A DNA stretch of 64,000 nt from Elephas maximus indicus (GCF_024166365.1 NC_064826.1:60343001-60407000), one strand, 5' to 3'. Shown: positions 1-38,227, counted from the first letter of the stretch. Made by a program: numbers and translations. Notes: generated from the sequence alone by a model not told the origin.

Positions 1-268
1 TTGTCTGGTCTTCGATCGCTGGTGTTCAGTGTATCTAATCTATGCTTGAGATGATCTCTAAATTCACATGGGATATACTCAGGGCCTTACTTGGGCTTTT
101 GTGGGCTTGTTTTCATTTTCTTCAGCTTCACCTTGAACTTGGATATGAGCAACTGATGGTCTGTTCCACAGTCAGCCCCTGGCCTTGTTCTGACCGATGA
201 TTTGAGTTTTTCTATCATCTCTTTCCACAGATGTAGTTGATTTGATTCCTGTGTATTCTGTCTGGTGA

Positions 269-367
269 GGTCCATGTGTACAGTTGCTGTTTATATTGTT
301 GAAAAATGATTTTGCAAGGTCCATGTATATAGCTGCCATTTATATTGGTGAAAAAAGGTATTTGCAA
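269..367 (-). repeat. Local 49/50-nt tandem duplication inside the RTE
   Basis: 269-317 and 318-367 both begin ggtccatgt and end ttttgcaa/tatttgcaa, with about 80 percent identity by eye. The unit covers the YTWT segment of the decayed endonuclease frame. Confidence 0.7.
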
Positions 368-811
368 TGAAGTCATTGGTCTTGCAAAAGTCTATCATGC
401 GATCTCTACCATCGTTTCTATCACCAAGGCTTATATTTTCCAAACACAGATGCTTCTTCTTAGTTTACAACTTTCATATTCTAATCAACAGTAATTATCA
501 GTGCATTTTGATTATATGTTTGATCAATTTCAGACTGCAGAAGTTGGTAAAAAATCTTCAATTTCTTCATTTTTGGCATTAGTGGTTGGGGCATAAATTT
601 GAATAATCTTATTGTCTGGTCTTCCTCGTAGGTGCATGGATATGATCCTATCACTGACAGTGTTCTATTTCAGGATAGATCTTGAAATGTTCTTTTTGAT
701 GATGAGTGTGAGGCCATTCCTCTTCAATTTGTCATTCCTGGCATAGTAAGCATATGATTGTTTGTTTCAAAATGGCCAATACCAGTCCATTTCAGCTCAC
801 TAATGCCTAGG

Positions 812-969
812 CGCTACATTGATCAAGAGCTGGGCTGTCAACCAAAAGGCTGGCGGTTCAAATTCACTAGTCCCTGCTTGGAGCCCAATGGGGCAGTTGT
901 ACTTAGTTCTATAGGATCACTATGATTTGGAATAGACTCAACTGTAATAGGTTTTTTTTTTTTTTTTTT
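812..969 (+). mobile_element. AfroSINE-type SINE nested in the RTE, with target duplication
   Basis: A tRNA-like head (ctgtcaaccaaaagg then ggttcaaattc B-box) and a tail with the RTE-like ending (tcactatgatttggaatagac) and poly-T. AATGCCTAGG at 802-811 and 970-979 is a perfect 10-bp target-site duplication. The insertion is therefore younger than the LINE. Confidence 0.88.
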
Positions 970-1255
970 AATGCCTAGGATATTAATCTGTATTGGTTCC
1001 ATTTGATTTTTGAAGGCTTCCAATTTTCCTAGATTCATACTTTGTACATTTCATGTTCCGATTATTAATGGACATTTGCAGCTCCTTCTTCCTATTTTGA
1101 GTTGTGCCATTCCCGCAGATGAAGGTTCCAAAATCTTAATTTCATCCGAGTCATTAAGGTCAACTCTACTTTGTGGAGGCAGCTCTTCTTCCCCAGTTGT
1201 ATTTTGAGTGCCTTCCAACACTAAGAGGCTCATTTTCTGGCACTATATCAGACAA

Positions 1256-2196
1256 ATATTAAAGTTAGGAGAAATCCTATACAAGCTATGCAAGCCACCA
1301 ACTTCTGTGAAACTAAGAGCACCAAGAAGCTTCCTCTGCTTTCACATATTTCCCCTACTTCCCCGCGAGGATCTCCCATATTGAGATTCTTTTCATAGAA
1401 GCTACGTCTTTCTTTCATTCCAGAATTAGAGATAAAATCTAAAGGCAATTGCATTGCCTCGGACAGAACTAACACATTAACGTAAAGTCATGCCAAGTTA
1501 TAAAATGCAAGTATCAAACCAATGTCAGAGATCCAGCTTTGATGGGCACTGTGAGAGGAGGGCAAAAGGTTACTTAGTGCCTGCAGTAAGAAGTTATTAC
1601 AAGGTGTATGGGATGCAGAAAAAAGACGTTAGGAACAATAAAAACAAGCTATTTCAACATTTTGTCTTTGGGGTGATTTTGGAAGAGGAAATGCAGTGAG
1701 GAAACACTTTGTTAATATTTACTAACATTTGTAAATCTACAAATCTACAACATGTATAAAAAAGATAGTAAGTACTGAAGAGTAACAGAAAGCTAATCTC
1801 ACAATAAATACAGAGGTAAGCTACTTTTTGAGTAACTATATTAATGGAGATAAGTGGAGTAGATAATGTAAAACAATAAAAAACACGTTTAAGGTTCTAA
1901 ATGTCGTGCTGCACTTTCATTTATATGTTGTATATGAAACTTCCTGGGAATTTTTTATCTCATAAAAACAGACACACACCTATACAGGGTTATTTATTTA
2001 CACACTTACTCTTCTACTTTCCCCCTTAGTTCCAACTTCATCCTGGTTTACATCTATGGCTAACATTACAGGGAACATCCATGCTAGGCAGATCTAAAAG
2101 ATCTGGCCATCCACTAGGAATCTCTCCCACTGAACTTTCATAATACCTGAAAATTCCAGCAGGTATTTTATCTGGAATAAAATAACCACAAGTCAT
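1256..2196. other. Intergenic, nothing recognised
   Basis: AT-rich sequence with only short frames in all phases. No repeat family or exon that I can name. Confidence 0.5.
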
Positions 2197-2380
2197 TAAA
2201 AAAAAACAAAAACCTGTTGCTGTACAGTCAACTCCAACTCATGACAACCCCATGTGTTTCAGAGTAGAACTTCCTTCCATAGAGTTTTCAATGGTTGTAA
2301 TCTTAAGGAGGTAGATCGTCAGGACTTTTATCTGCAGAAGTTGCTGTGCAGATTCAAACTGCCAACCTACTGGTTACTTA
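2197..2380 (-). mobile_element. AfroSINE-type SINE, antisense
   Basis: An A-rich left end, then the reverse of the SINE body (actccaactcatgacaaccc; cagattcaaactgccaacc). The tRNA head is truncated or diverged. Confidence 0.8.
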
Positions 2381-2470
2381 TTTAAGTCTGCTGATGAAAT
2401 TAAGGAATATAATATAAAAATATATATTAGATTTTTATATTATGTATTTGTCCACTTTTGCTTAAAGGAG

Positions 2471-3371
2471 TGTTGTTGTTAGGTGCCCTCTAGTCAGTTC
2501 CGACTCATAGTAACCCAGTGAACAACAGAATGAAACGCTGCCTGGTCCTGCATCATCCTCACAATCGTTGCTATGTTTGAGCCCATTGTTGCAGCCACTA
2601 TGTCGATCAATCATGTTGAGGGTCTTCTACTTTTTGGCTGACCCTCTACCAAGCATGATGTCCTTCTCCCGGGACTGGCACCTCCTGATAACTTGGCCAA
2701 AGAACATGAGATGAAGTCTCACCATCCTTGCTTCTAAGGAGCATTCTGGCTATACCTCTTCCAAGACAGATTTGTTGGTTTTTCCAGCAGTTCATGGCAT
2801 ATTCAATCTTCTGCACCAACACCATAATTCAAATGCATCAGTTCTCCTTTGGTCTTCCTTATTCATAGCCCAGATTTCGCATGCATACGAGGCAATTGAA
2901 AACACCATGGCTTGGGTCGGGGGCACCTTAGTCCTCAAAGTGACATCTTTACAGAGGTCTTTTGCAGCAGATTTGCCAAATGCAATGTGTTGTTTGGTTT
3001 CTTGACTGCTGCTTCCATGGGTGTTGATTGTGAATACAAGTAAAATGAAATCCTTGACAACTTCAGTCTTTTCTCCATTTGTTATGATTTTCCTTATCGG
3101 TCCAGTTGTGAGAATTTTTGTTTATGTTGAGGTGTAATCCATACTAAAGTCTCTGATGTTCTTTAGTAGGTGCTTCAAGTCCTTTTCACTTTCAGCAAGC
3201 AAGGTTGTATCATCTCCATATCACAGATTGTTAATGAGTCTTCCTCCAATCCTGATGCCATGTTCTTTCTCATATAGTCCAACTTCTCAGATTATTTACT
3301 CAGCATACAGATTAAATAAGTATGGTGGAATGATACAACCCTGACACACACCTTTTCTGAGTAGCTGCACT
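2471..3371 (-). mobile_element. RTE (BovB-like) LINE, 3' part with RT remnant, antisense
   Basis: It begins with the reverse of the RTE 3' end (gttgttgttaggtgccctct, gttccgactcatagtaaccc). It runs through the C-terminal and reverse-transcriptase region, in which the reverse complement shows a decayed YADDTTLL-type context. Several stops and frameshifts. Confidence 0.87.
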
Positions 3372-5825
3372 AAAATGTTAATTAGATTAAATGAAATGTA
3401 GCGGCCAGGACTGGATCCTGGAGCAGAAAAAGGTCATAGTTAAAAAACTAGTGAGATCCAAATAATGTCTGTTATTTAGTTTATTGTAATATACCAATGT
3501 TAATTTCTTAGTTTTGACAAATAGTTATTTAAGATGTTAATATCAGGGCAAGCTGGGTTGAGGGTTTACAGAATCTTTTTGATCTTTGTAGCTTTTTATT
3601 AAATCTAAAATTATTGCAAAACGAAATGTTTATTTTTAAGAAATGTTGATTAGAACAACTATAGTATGTATTGCAGAATTTTAAAAATCAAATTGTGCAT
3701 TATGCCAATAGCTCATTTGGGATTATCATGCCTACTATGCAAGATTCTTGAGTATCACTGAATTCAGTGGTTTGTCCATAATGTAACCTTCTGGACAACC
3801 ATAGGAGAGGCATCCTCTATTCTCAATAACAAGAGTAGTAACATTTTCTTTCAATAATGACTTTTACATTAGGCCCATATAATGCCCTGGATCATTTCAC
3901 CCCTTCTTCATTTTAGCTGCACATTTTAAAGGGGACAATTTCCAGCTTCCTGATGTTTTGCTTACTATCTGGCAGCCAGAGCTGTAATGAATGCCTCAGG
4001 CATACCCCAGGCCTCTGAACATGTTTTGTTCAAGGAAAATATGATGCTTTCTGCTTTGTTTATAGTACACAATGACCCTCAGCATTTTGAGATACTTTTA
4101 TTTCAATTTCTCATTTATTTTTTATATTCTGTAATCATTTCCCAGGTACAGGAAATAAGCAATAAAAATAGATTAAATAAACAGATTGGATGCAACACTA
4201 TTCTGACATATGGGGAACACCTAGTAAAGACAGTAATCCAATGGTAATAAATGTCATCAAGACTAAACTAAAAACATCTGCACAGTGAAAGTCTAATGTC
4301 CTAATTAGGTTGGGTTTTTTTTTAGGTACATTGTTATCTCATGCCACTTTGGCTAATAAGGTCAGAGATTGTTGTTGTGCTTCCATTCCACTAGCAAATT
4401 CGTCTGCTATTTGTCTCATAGTGATTTCTATTTTTTGACTTCTTAGAGTTCCCCCATAACAGACAGAACTTGTTTACAGTCCCTTTATGATTCAAGTCCA
4501 CCCAATTTCTGACAACTATAGTAAGGCAGTAATTTTTCTCATTTTAGTTTGTCTTAAAATGGTCTCCACCTAGTTGGAAGGGGTCTTTCAAAAGCTTGCC
4601 TGAAGCTATATGACCTCAGAGGCTGGGGGCCAGGGAGGCCTGATTCTGTCCTGCCCTCCCTATTTTTGACTAATGGTAGAAGACAAGAGTTGGTCATTAC
4701 AATTCATTTACATATGTTTAAATTGACCTAGGTATTTTGAAAGCAAAAGATAACTAATTTCTTTCCCTTTTACTATTCTCTTAGTAAGCAGTTTTGCTTT
4801 CTATCACAGCATTTTATCTACCCAGTAAATACCAAAGCTCTTGGCTAGCCTTTTTTTTTTTTTGGCCTTTAGGCTTGTCCCATGCCTCCCCCTTCCTACT
4901 CTGCAACTGCTAGTTTTAAGACAAAATTATTCTTTTTCCTTAAATAAAACACTTTTCATGTAATATCTAGCTTAAGCTACTTAGAAAGATTTTCCTATTA
5001 GGATTGACTTAAACCTAAAAATCTTAGTGTACCTTTCAAATAGATCAATTTATATCGAAGTTTTTCCAAGTAGCTACTAGAAGTCTAAATCATAAGACAG
5101 ACAAAGATACTGCTTTTCTTGGACAAGGAAAGAAGTGAGGTTCTAAGACAGCCTTAAAAACCCAGCAACTGTCAGCCGTAGCCTCCAACCTGACACAAGA
5201 CAGAAACTAAGACACAATGCTTTAGATCAGAAGCAAGATCTCAGGACAAAAGGAGACAGAAAGACCACACAAACTCGCTGAACAATACCACACAAAACAA
5301 GGATATGGGGATCCTAGTTTCTTAAAGTGTATACAACAATTTTTGATAAGATTGACTCAATTCAATGGAAGGAAAAAAAAAAAAAAAAAACAGGTTCTAG
5401 ATAAAACTTAACTTGCCAGAGCCTCAGATGGAGGACTGTTAGACCTTTTGACAAAATCTGAGCATCAAGCAAAAGTTTCCCCAAAAGGAAAAGATAACAC
5501 AAATGAAAGCAAATTTTCCCAAAGTAGTCACTGAAATTCCAAATTACTTGTAGTATATTCAATTTACAGTGTTTTTTAAATATGAACCCCAAACCAGTGT
5601 CTCAGTAGTAGGGGGTAGAATCTAGGCTCATTTATCAAAGATGTTAAGTTCTAAGGTTCAGGTTTCTGGTTTTCCTCTTTCTGAACTTAATTCATTCTGC
5701 TGGCTAAAGACTTAGTGTCTTACTTTAGACCTTGGTTATACTAGTTTCTCCAATTGGGAAGTACTTTAAGGTAGGTACTGATGATTTTAATTTTAACACT
5801 GTGATTCTTTATTGAGAAATTATAT
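3372..5825. other. Intergenic, nothing firmly recognised
   Basis: AT-rich sequence with A/T homopolymers (4850s, 5370s). No coding or repeat assignment that I can support. Confidence 0.5.
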
Positions 5826-5963
5826 CATAAAATGGGTACGGAGCTACACCTTTCCCTGAGAATTTCATAAAATAGGTCAGGAGCTACTATCACCCCCTGC
5901 AAACTTGGCAAAACAGGTTGGGAGCTGCCACCTCACCCTGAAAATTTAGCAAAACAGAGCACC
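5826..5963. repeat. Degenerate minisatellite, about 41-nt unit, 3.3 copies
   Basis: Units 5826-5865, 5866-5908 and 5909-5949 and a partial unit to 5963 share the order (c)ataaaa-gg-gagctac/gcc-ccctg-aattt. Units are 40-43 nt and differ at many positions. It may be part of an old LTR. Confidence 0.65.
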
Positions 5964-6673
5964 ATTTTCTAGATTTTTCTGAGTCACAAAAAGAACCCTA
6001 ACAAGAAACACTGTGGGGTTTGGACAGTGTTTTTCTTGGACCAGTGTCTGAGAGTTTTCTTTCAGGTGGCACGCAGCCTAGTGCTCTAGCTTGTCTTGTG
6101 ACCACCTTATCCTGTCAGGGGAGTCTTTAACGCTTGTGGTGAGTGCTGGCGACCACCCTGATGGCTTTTACTGGTCGACCCGTGCCTATATTTTTGGGGC
6201 TCCTAGCGACTTAGAGCTCTTTGAAAATAGGATTACCTCTTTAATGTTTCAAACTCCCGAATTCAGACTAGTTAAACTGCAGTTCCTGAAAGAGTTACTA
6301 GATATCACTCTTAACCAAACGATCAACCAAAAATCTTAAGATTCTCCTTAATCAAACAACCAGTTTTCAAGCAAACATGCCAAGCAAAACTTAATATGAA
6401 AACAAGAACAAAAAGGAATAAGCAAAGGACCATTTTCAGAGAGCACTTAACCCCGCCGGTGTCGAAGGGACATGGAATACTAATGTATGTTTCCAGAAAA
6501 TATGACCTGTCTTTGCCGGCTTCTGCTGCTCAAGTTCAACTGGATTTATAGCTTCAGAAATCTTCATTGACTAAGACATTAACTGTTCTAGGGTCAAAAC
6601 ATCACAAAGTTTAGTAAAGTAAAAAGAAAGGTTTTATTCAGCGTTATGTTCAAAGAGGCAAGGGTTGGAAATG

Positions 6674-6819
6674 GACAAGCATGCTGCCAGAGTCGTGTCT
6701 GCCCAAGTCCAAGGAATATTACAGAACAGACAAAAATGGGAAAACAGACAAGCATGCTGCTAGAGCCATGTCTGTTGGAGACTGAGGAAACGTTACAGGG
6801 TCATCGGTATATATTAGCA
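6674..6819. repeat. Two tandem units of 73 nt
   Basis: gacaagcatgctgc begins both 6674 and 6747. The units agree through agag-c-tgtctg and aggaa-(t/c)-ttacag. It lies in the same unclassified patch as the 41-nt repeat. Confidence 0.7.
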
Positions 6820-7889
6820 TTACAAAGGGCAAAACCACGGAAAACTTCATCTTTTCACAGATTGGCTGAAAGCTGTTAAGTCACTGTGATTTTTCATTTT
6901 TACTTGTCTTTCTTAATGATCATTTGGTTCCCTCAGCAATGTACACAGTAAGAGAATGTGTCAGTATTTCAGGGTTCAACATTTTATCTGGAAAATGTGC
7001 CTTTTTTAAATCACAACAAAAACTAAAATATTGCTTTGTACTTGATGTGTTTTAAGAATTTACTTCCCCCATTTCTCACAGAGAGTAATACTCAGGAGTC
7101 ATTGTCACAATAGAAAAGTTAGCAACCAGATTCACGTATGAACTAAATGGTCTGCATGACTTGCACAACTCTGTACTGCTCATATTACATCCATCCTCTC
7201 TGTAGTTTGGTAGGTAGTTTGTAAGGGGGTAAGCTAAACAATAATTTCTTACAATAACTGGGGAGAATTTTTCTTTGCCAATAACAATGGAATTGGCATA
7301 ACTGGGACTAAAGATAAAGCTCAAAACCAAGATAGAAAAGATGCAGTGTATGTACAAGGGCTGTTAAAAATTTAAATCTTAGTTGTATTACTTGGGGAGG
7401 CTCAAACTTGTGAAGGTTAAATACCATAATTTTCCCATTTGTCTGCATTTTGATTTTGAAAAGAAAGCTGGCTTTGCCCATTTCTTAATAAAAAAAACTT
7501 GTGAAAAGCGGCAGCTACTGTCTGACAAAGAGTTTCCTTCCCTACTGCATACAGTGAGACTCTTCTTACAGTTCTCAGGTCCTAACATTTTCAATAATGC
7601 ATTTGTGCCACAAGTTTTAATTCGTTGCCTTCTGGAAGCTTTTGGTGGCACCCACTCAGTTCATTAAAGAACTAGAAGCCTTTTCGGGCTGTTCTTTTCC
7701 AGATAAGTTTCTCTATGTTTCACGCGTTTGACTTTATTGTCTAAAGTGTTTTCACTTTCGCTTCACCAAGAGTAAAAACTCAGACATAGTAAGGATTCCT
7801 CAGTTAGCATAAAAATTCCTCTAAAAGTATCTTGGTCTCTAGTCTCTACCGCTGTTCAATTCAAGGTCAACTCCTGACGCACACGCCTA
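6820..7889. other. Region upstream of GTPBP10 promoter, no gene seen
   Basis: Mixed sequence with short frames on both strands (for example 7388-7651 minus). None has domain similarity or exon borders that I recognise. Confidence 0.45.
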
Positions 7890-7915
7890 CGACCCATACT
7901 CTCTTGCGGCGCCGT

Positions 7916-7922
7916 CTTCCGG
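7916..7922 (-). promoter_or_regulatory. ETS/GABPA-type motif
   Basis: CTTCCGG (CCGGAAG on the minus strand) is the ETS core favoured by GABPA. It lies 71 bp upstream of the NRF1 motif in the same CpG-rich promoter. A single short motif is weak evidence alone. Confidence 0.45.
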
Positions 7923-7992
7923 CCCTTCCTCAGCGCTACTTCCTCCTACGCGTGAGAGGTTACTCCCCGCTCCGTCTGCCGTTAGCCATTCA

Positions 7993-8002
7993 GCGCATGC
8001 GC
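7993..8002. promoter_or_regulatory. NRF1 binding motif
   Basis: The palindrome GCGCATGCGC matches the NRF1 consensus exactly. It lies 122 bp upstream of the GTPBP10 start codon inside the CpG island. The motif is seen; binding is inferred. Confidence 0.75.
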
Positions 8003-8123
8003 CCATCCGTGGTGGCGCCTGCAGGGGTAGAACGAGTGGGCGGCTGGCTGTGACGTGCAAAAAGCGTCGCCGGTAGTCCGTTCCTGCCACTTCTGCAGGA
8101 GGGAATCGTGGCCCAGCGCTGCA

Positions 8124-33715
<25,592 letters not shown>

Positions 33716-34313
33716 GTGGATATAATTTAAATCTATTCAAAATGGTATGAATTTGTGTTAATTTAAAAGTTTTTCATAGACATGTATTTTTTGACCATTA
33801 TTAGCAATCTTCTGATACATGCGCCATCATTTAAGAATGATACCTTTTTAAGCTGTTCTGTTATTTTTTAAGGAAGTCAACAATAAGAACATGACAGTTT
33901 ATACATCCATGGTCAATCATTAACTACCTATAATAATATCATTGTCATCCCTTTATGTATGATACTTCTGTTGAGATCATTTCAAAGAATTATGTAAAAA
34001 GATTCCCTAGAATATTATTAGAATCAGCAATTAGTATTTTTATTTACTCTTTCATGTTACTCGTTGCTCTAATGTTATAATACTGTTTTTTAAAAAGTGC
34101 AAAACTCTGTCCTTGAACTTAAGTCCATAAATAACCAAGATCACTGATAAACAGAAACGAGCAGACAGATATTTGTGACTTGAACTTTTAGAAGAGTTTT
34201 CTTTCTCAAGCTTAATAGTTTTTTTTTCCCTTCCATCGAAAGAGATTGGTATATATTCTTATTTTTTGGGTCCTAGTCTGCTTCATTATCCAACCTGATA
34301 TTTTAGTAAAGAG

Positions 34314-34319
34314 AATAAA
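34314..34319 (+). terminator. Possible GTPBP10 polyadenylation signal
   Basis: An AATAAA hexamer lies about 600 bp after the stop codon, with T-rich sequence downstream. It is one candidate only; the true 3' end cannot be fixed from sequence. Confidence 0.3.
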
Positions 34320-35083
34320 TAGGAAGTACAGACATTAAACAGTATTACCAGTCATCAGTATATTCTCATTTTTTCCCCAGTTTTTTAATCTCAGCTTGAT
34401 TGAGATGTAATTCAGCTACCATACAATTTAAAGTATATAATTCTGTGGTTTTTAGTATATTCACAGAGTTGTTCAATCATTTCCACTTTCTAATATTTTT
34501 ATCACCCAAAAAGAAACCCTATACTCTTTTAACTGTTACCTTCCAAACCCCTATCCCACCACCCTAGCCAACCACTAATCAGCTTTGTGTCTTTACAGAT
34601 TGTCTGTTCTGGACATTTCATATAGTCATATACTATGTGGTCTTTTGTGACTGGCATCTTTCACTTAGCATAGTGTTTTCGAGGTTCATTCGTGTAGCAT
34701 GTATCAATGCTTCATTCTTCTCTATGACTGAATATTCCATTGTATAGATACACCACATTTTGTTTATCCATTCATCAATTGATGGATATTTGGGTTGTTG
34801 CCAGTTTTTGGCTATAATAAATAATGTTGCCATGGGCATTTGTGTACAGGTTTTTGTGTGATCATATTTTTTTTGTGGGGGGGAGGTGTATACATAAGAT
34901 TGGATTTGCTGGCTCACACGGTAACTCAATATTTAACATTTTGAACACCTGTCAGACTGTTTTCCAAAGTGGCTGCACCATTTGTGTACCTACCAGCAGT
35001 ATAAAAGGATTACAGTTACTTAGCGTCCTTGTCAACACTTGTTATTATCAGTCTATTTGAATATAGCCCTTGAGTATTTAGGA

Positions 35084-35281
35084 GTTCCTGGGTGGTGCAA
35101 ACAGTTAAGCACTTGGCTTCTAACCAAAAGATTGGTGGTTTGAACCTACCCAGAAGTGTGGCAGAAGAAAGTCCTGCCTGTCTACTTCCAAAAGATTTCA
35201 GCCACTGAAAACCCTATGAAGCACAGGTCTACTCTGAAACACATGGGGCTGCCTTGAGTTGAACTGACTCGACAGTTTTTT
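35084..35281 (+). mobile_element. SINE variant nested in the antisense L1
   Basis: ttcctgggtggtgcaaacag, gcttctaaccaaaagattgg, ccctatgaagcacaggtcta, gaactgactcgacag. Confidence 0.83.
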
Positions 35282-36789
35282 AATTGGGTGTTTAATAGTT
35301 TCTCATTGTAGCCTTAACTTGCATTTCCCTGTTAACTAATGATGTTGAGCATCTTTTCATGAGCTTATTGGCCATTTGTGTATCTTCTTTGGAGAAATAT
35401 CTATTCAGATCCTTTGCCTATTTTTTAATTATTTATCTTTATTATTGAGTTGTAATATTTCTTTGTAAATTCAGATAAATGCTTTATAGATGTTTTCATC
35501 CATTCTGTAGTTTGTCTTGTCATTATTTCAGTGTCCTGTGATGCACTATAGTGTTTTAGTTTTGATACAGTCCCACTTGTCTCTGTTTTCTTGTATGGCT
35601 TGTGTTTCTAGAGTCATATCTAAGAAATTATTGCCAAATTCAAGGTCACAAAGATTCTACCTCTACCTATAGTTTCTCTTATATAAGTTTTAACTGTTGT
35701 ATTTAGGTCTTTGACCTATTATGCGTTGATTTTTATGTATGGTGTAAGGGAGGGGTCTGACTTATTTTGCATGTGACCGTCCAGTTGTTCCAGTACCATT
35801 TGTTAGTGACCATGGGTATATGGGGTTTATTTCTACATTCTCAATTCTGTTACTTTGGTCTCTTTGCCTGTCCTTATGCCAGTACCATACTGTCTTGATT
35901 ACTGTTGCTTTGGAAATCAGGAAATGTGAATTTCTTAACTTTGTTCTTCCTTTTCAAGATCGGTTTGGTGATTCTGGGTTCCTTGCAATTCTGCAATTCC
36001 GTATAATTTTAGAATCAGCTTGCCAGTTTCTACAAAGAGGTTAGGTAGGATTCTGATAGGGATTGCATTGGACCTGTAGATCATTGAGGAATATTATCAT
36101 CTTAACAGTATTACTTATCCTTATTCATGAACATGGGATATCTTTCCATTTGTTTAGATCTTTAATTTCCTTTAACAGCGTTTTGTAGTTTTCAGAGTAT
36201 AAGTCCTAGACTTCTGTTAAATTATTCCTAAGTATTTAATTCTTTTTGATACTAATGTATATTGAATTGTTTCTTAACAATTTAATGAACAATTGATCGT
36301 TGTGTTTAGAAATATAGTTGCTTTTTGTATATTGATCTTGTATTGTGTGATCTTGCTGAACTTCTTAGTTCTAATAGTTTTTAGTAGAGTACTTAGTATT
36401 TTCTGTATACAAGATCGTGTCATTTGCAAATAAAGATGGTTTTATTTCTTTCCAACCTGAATGCCTTAATTTCCTTTTCTTACCTAATTGCCTTGGATAG
36501 AAACTCCTGTGTAAGATTGAATGGAAGTGGTGAGAGTATCCATGTCTTATTCCTGATCTTAGGGGGATAGCATTCAGTCTTTCACCATGTGGTATGATAG
36601 TAGCTGTGGTTTTTATAGATGTTCTGTATCTCGTTGAGGAAGTTCTCTTCTATTTGTAGTTTGCTAAGTGTTTTTATGTTGAAAGGGTCTTGGATTTTGT
36701 CATATACTTTTTCTATGTCTTGAGATGATCATGTGGTTTTTAGTTTTCATTCTTCTGATATAGTGTATTAAACATTAATTGATACGGCA

Positions 36790-36958
36790 GCTCAACATTT
36801 GATTGTCTGCTAACCAAAAGGTTGGCCATTTGAACCCATCCAGTGGCAGCCTGCTTTCATAAAGATTACAACTGAGAAAACTGTATAACACAGTTCTGCT
36901 CTGTCACGTGGGGTCACTGTGAGTTGAAAATTGACAGCACACAACAGCAACAACAAAC
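36790..36958 (+). mobile_element. SINE variant nested in the antisense L1
   Basis: tctgctaaccaaaaggttgg, gtcacgtggggtcactgtga, ending cagcacacaacagcaacaac. Confidence 0.83.
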
Positions 36959-37257
36959 CAAATTTGCATTCCTGGGTTAAATCTCAATTGGTCATAGTAT
37001 GTAATCCTTTTTGTATGTTGCTAGATTTGGTTTCTGGTATTCAGTTGAAGATGTTTGTTTCTGTATCATAAGGGGTATTGGTCTGTAGTTTCTTTTCTTG
37101 TGAGGTCTTTGACTTTGATATCAATAAAATACTGGCTTTACAGATTTGAGCAGTGTTCCCTCCTCTTCTATTATTTAGAAGAGTTTATGCTTCGTGAAAG
37201 AATGATCATATGTTCTGAATTTAAATTTCTTCTAATTTTATGAGTGACTTTTTACAA

Positions 37258-38137
37258 GCGTTGTTGTTGTTAGGTGGTGTCGAGTCGGTTCTGGCTTATA
37301 GCGACCCTCTGTACAACAGAACAAAACACTGCCTGGTCCTGTGCCATCCTCACAATTGTTGTTATGCTTGAGCCCATTGTTGGAGTCACTGTGTCAGTTT
37401 ACCTTGTCGCGGGTCTTCCTCTTTTTCACTTACCCTCTACTTTACCAAGCATGATGTCCTTCACCAGGGACTGATCCCTCTTAATAACATGTCCAAAGTA
37501 TGTAAGATGCAGTCTCGCCATCCTTGCTTCCAAGGAGCATTCTGGTTGTACTTCTTCCAAGACAGATTTGTTCATTCTTTTGGCAGTCCATGGTATATTC
37601 ACTATTCTTCTCCAACACCACAATTTCAAGGTGTCAATTCTTCAGTCTTCCTTATTCACCATCGAGTTTTCACATGCATATGAGGCGATTGAAAACACCA
37701 TGGCTTGGGTCAGGCACGCCTTAGTCTTCAAGGGGACATCTTTGCTTTTCAACACTTTCAAGAGGTCTTTTGCGGGAGATTTGCCTAATGCAAGGCATCT
37801 TTTGATTTCTTGACAGCCGCTTTCATGGGTGTTGATTGTGAATCCAAGTAAAATGAAATCCTTGACAGCTTTAATCTTTTCTCCATGTATCATGATGTTG
37901 CTTATTGGTCCAGTTGTGAGGATTTGTGTTTTCTCTATGTTGAGATGTAATCCATACTGAAGGCTGTGGTCTTTGATCTTCATCAGTAAGTACTTCAAGT
38001 CCGCTTCACTTTCAGCAAGCAAGGTTATGTCATCTGTGTATTGCAGGTTGTTAATGAGTCTTCCTCCAATCCAGATGTCCTGTTCTTCATATAGTCCAGC
38101 TCTTCAGATTATTTACTTGGCATACAGATTGAATTAT
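37258..38137 (-). mobile_element. RTE LINE 3' part with RT C-terminal frame, antisense
   Basis: It starts gcgttgttgttgttaggtgg (RTE 3' end reversed). The minus frame 37642-38022 stays open for 126 codons and encodes the region after the YADD motif (MLAESEADLKYLLMKIKDHS, LQYGLHLNIEKT). This is the best-preserved RTE frame here, but it is not a complete polymerase. Confidence 0.88.
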
Positions 38138-38227
38138 TATTATTATTTCACTTTATGTGTTATGTTTTCTATTCCCCATTCCCAACTCCCATCACAGTCC
38201 TCAGATTACTAGCTGTGCCTGCATTTC

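Larger units (their letters stand above)
1..1255 (-). mobile_element. RTE (BovB-like) LINE, endonuclease part, antisense
   Basis: On the minus strand short frames read as APE-type endonuclease, for example GADCGTDHQLLISKFKVKLK, a motif at the end of RTE endonuclease domains. The frames are broken by stops. The element is interrupted by a SINE at 812-969 and carries an internal 49-nt duplication at 269-367. The limit at about 1255 is approximate. Confidence 0.8.
34385..37255 (-). mobile_element. Old L1 LINE, antisense, ORF2 part
   Basis: The reverse complement of 34633-34929 reads MATLFIIAKNWQQPKYPSID and EWINKMWCIYTMEY, the ORF2p C-terminal motif. The antisense ORF2 then continues to about 37255. 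Frames are broken. Two sense SINEs are inserted. Confidence 0.78.

Noticed and set aside
1-7800. 3' end of CFAP69, expected upstream of GTPBP10 in human
   Set aside because: No frame or exon border resembling it is visible; the gene probably ends before the window.
37642-38022. 126-codon minus-strand frame as a cellular gene
   Set aside because: It is the C-terminal RT part of an RTE LINE; the rest of the polymerase is missing.
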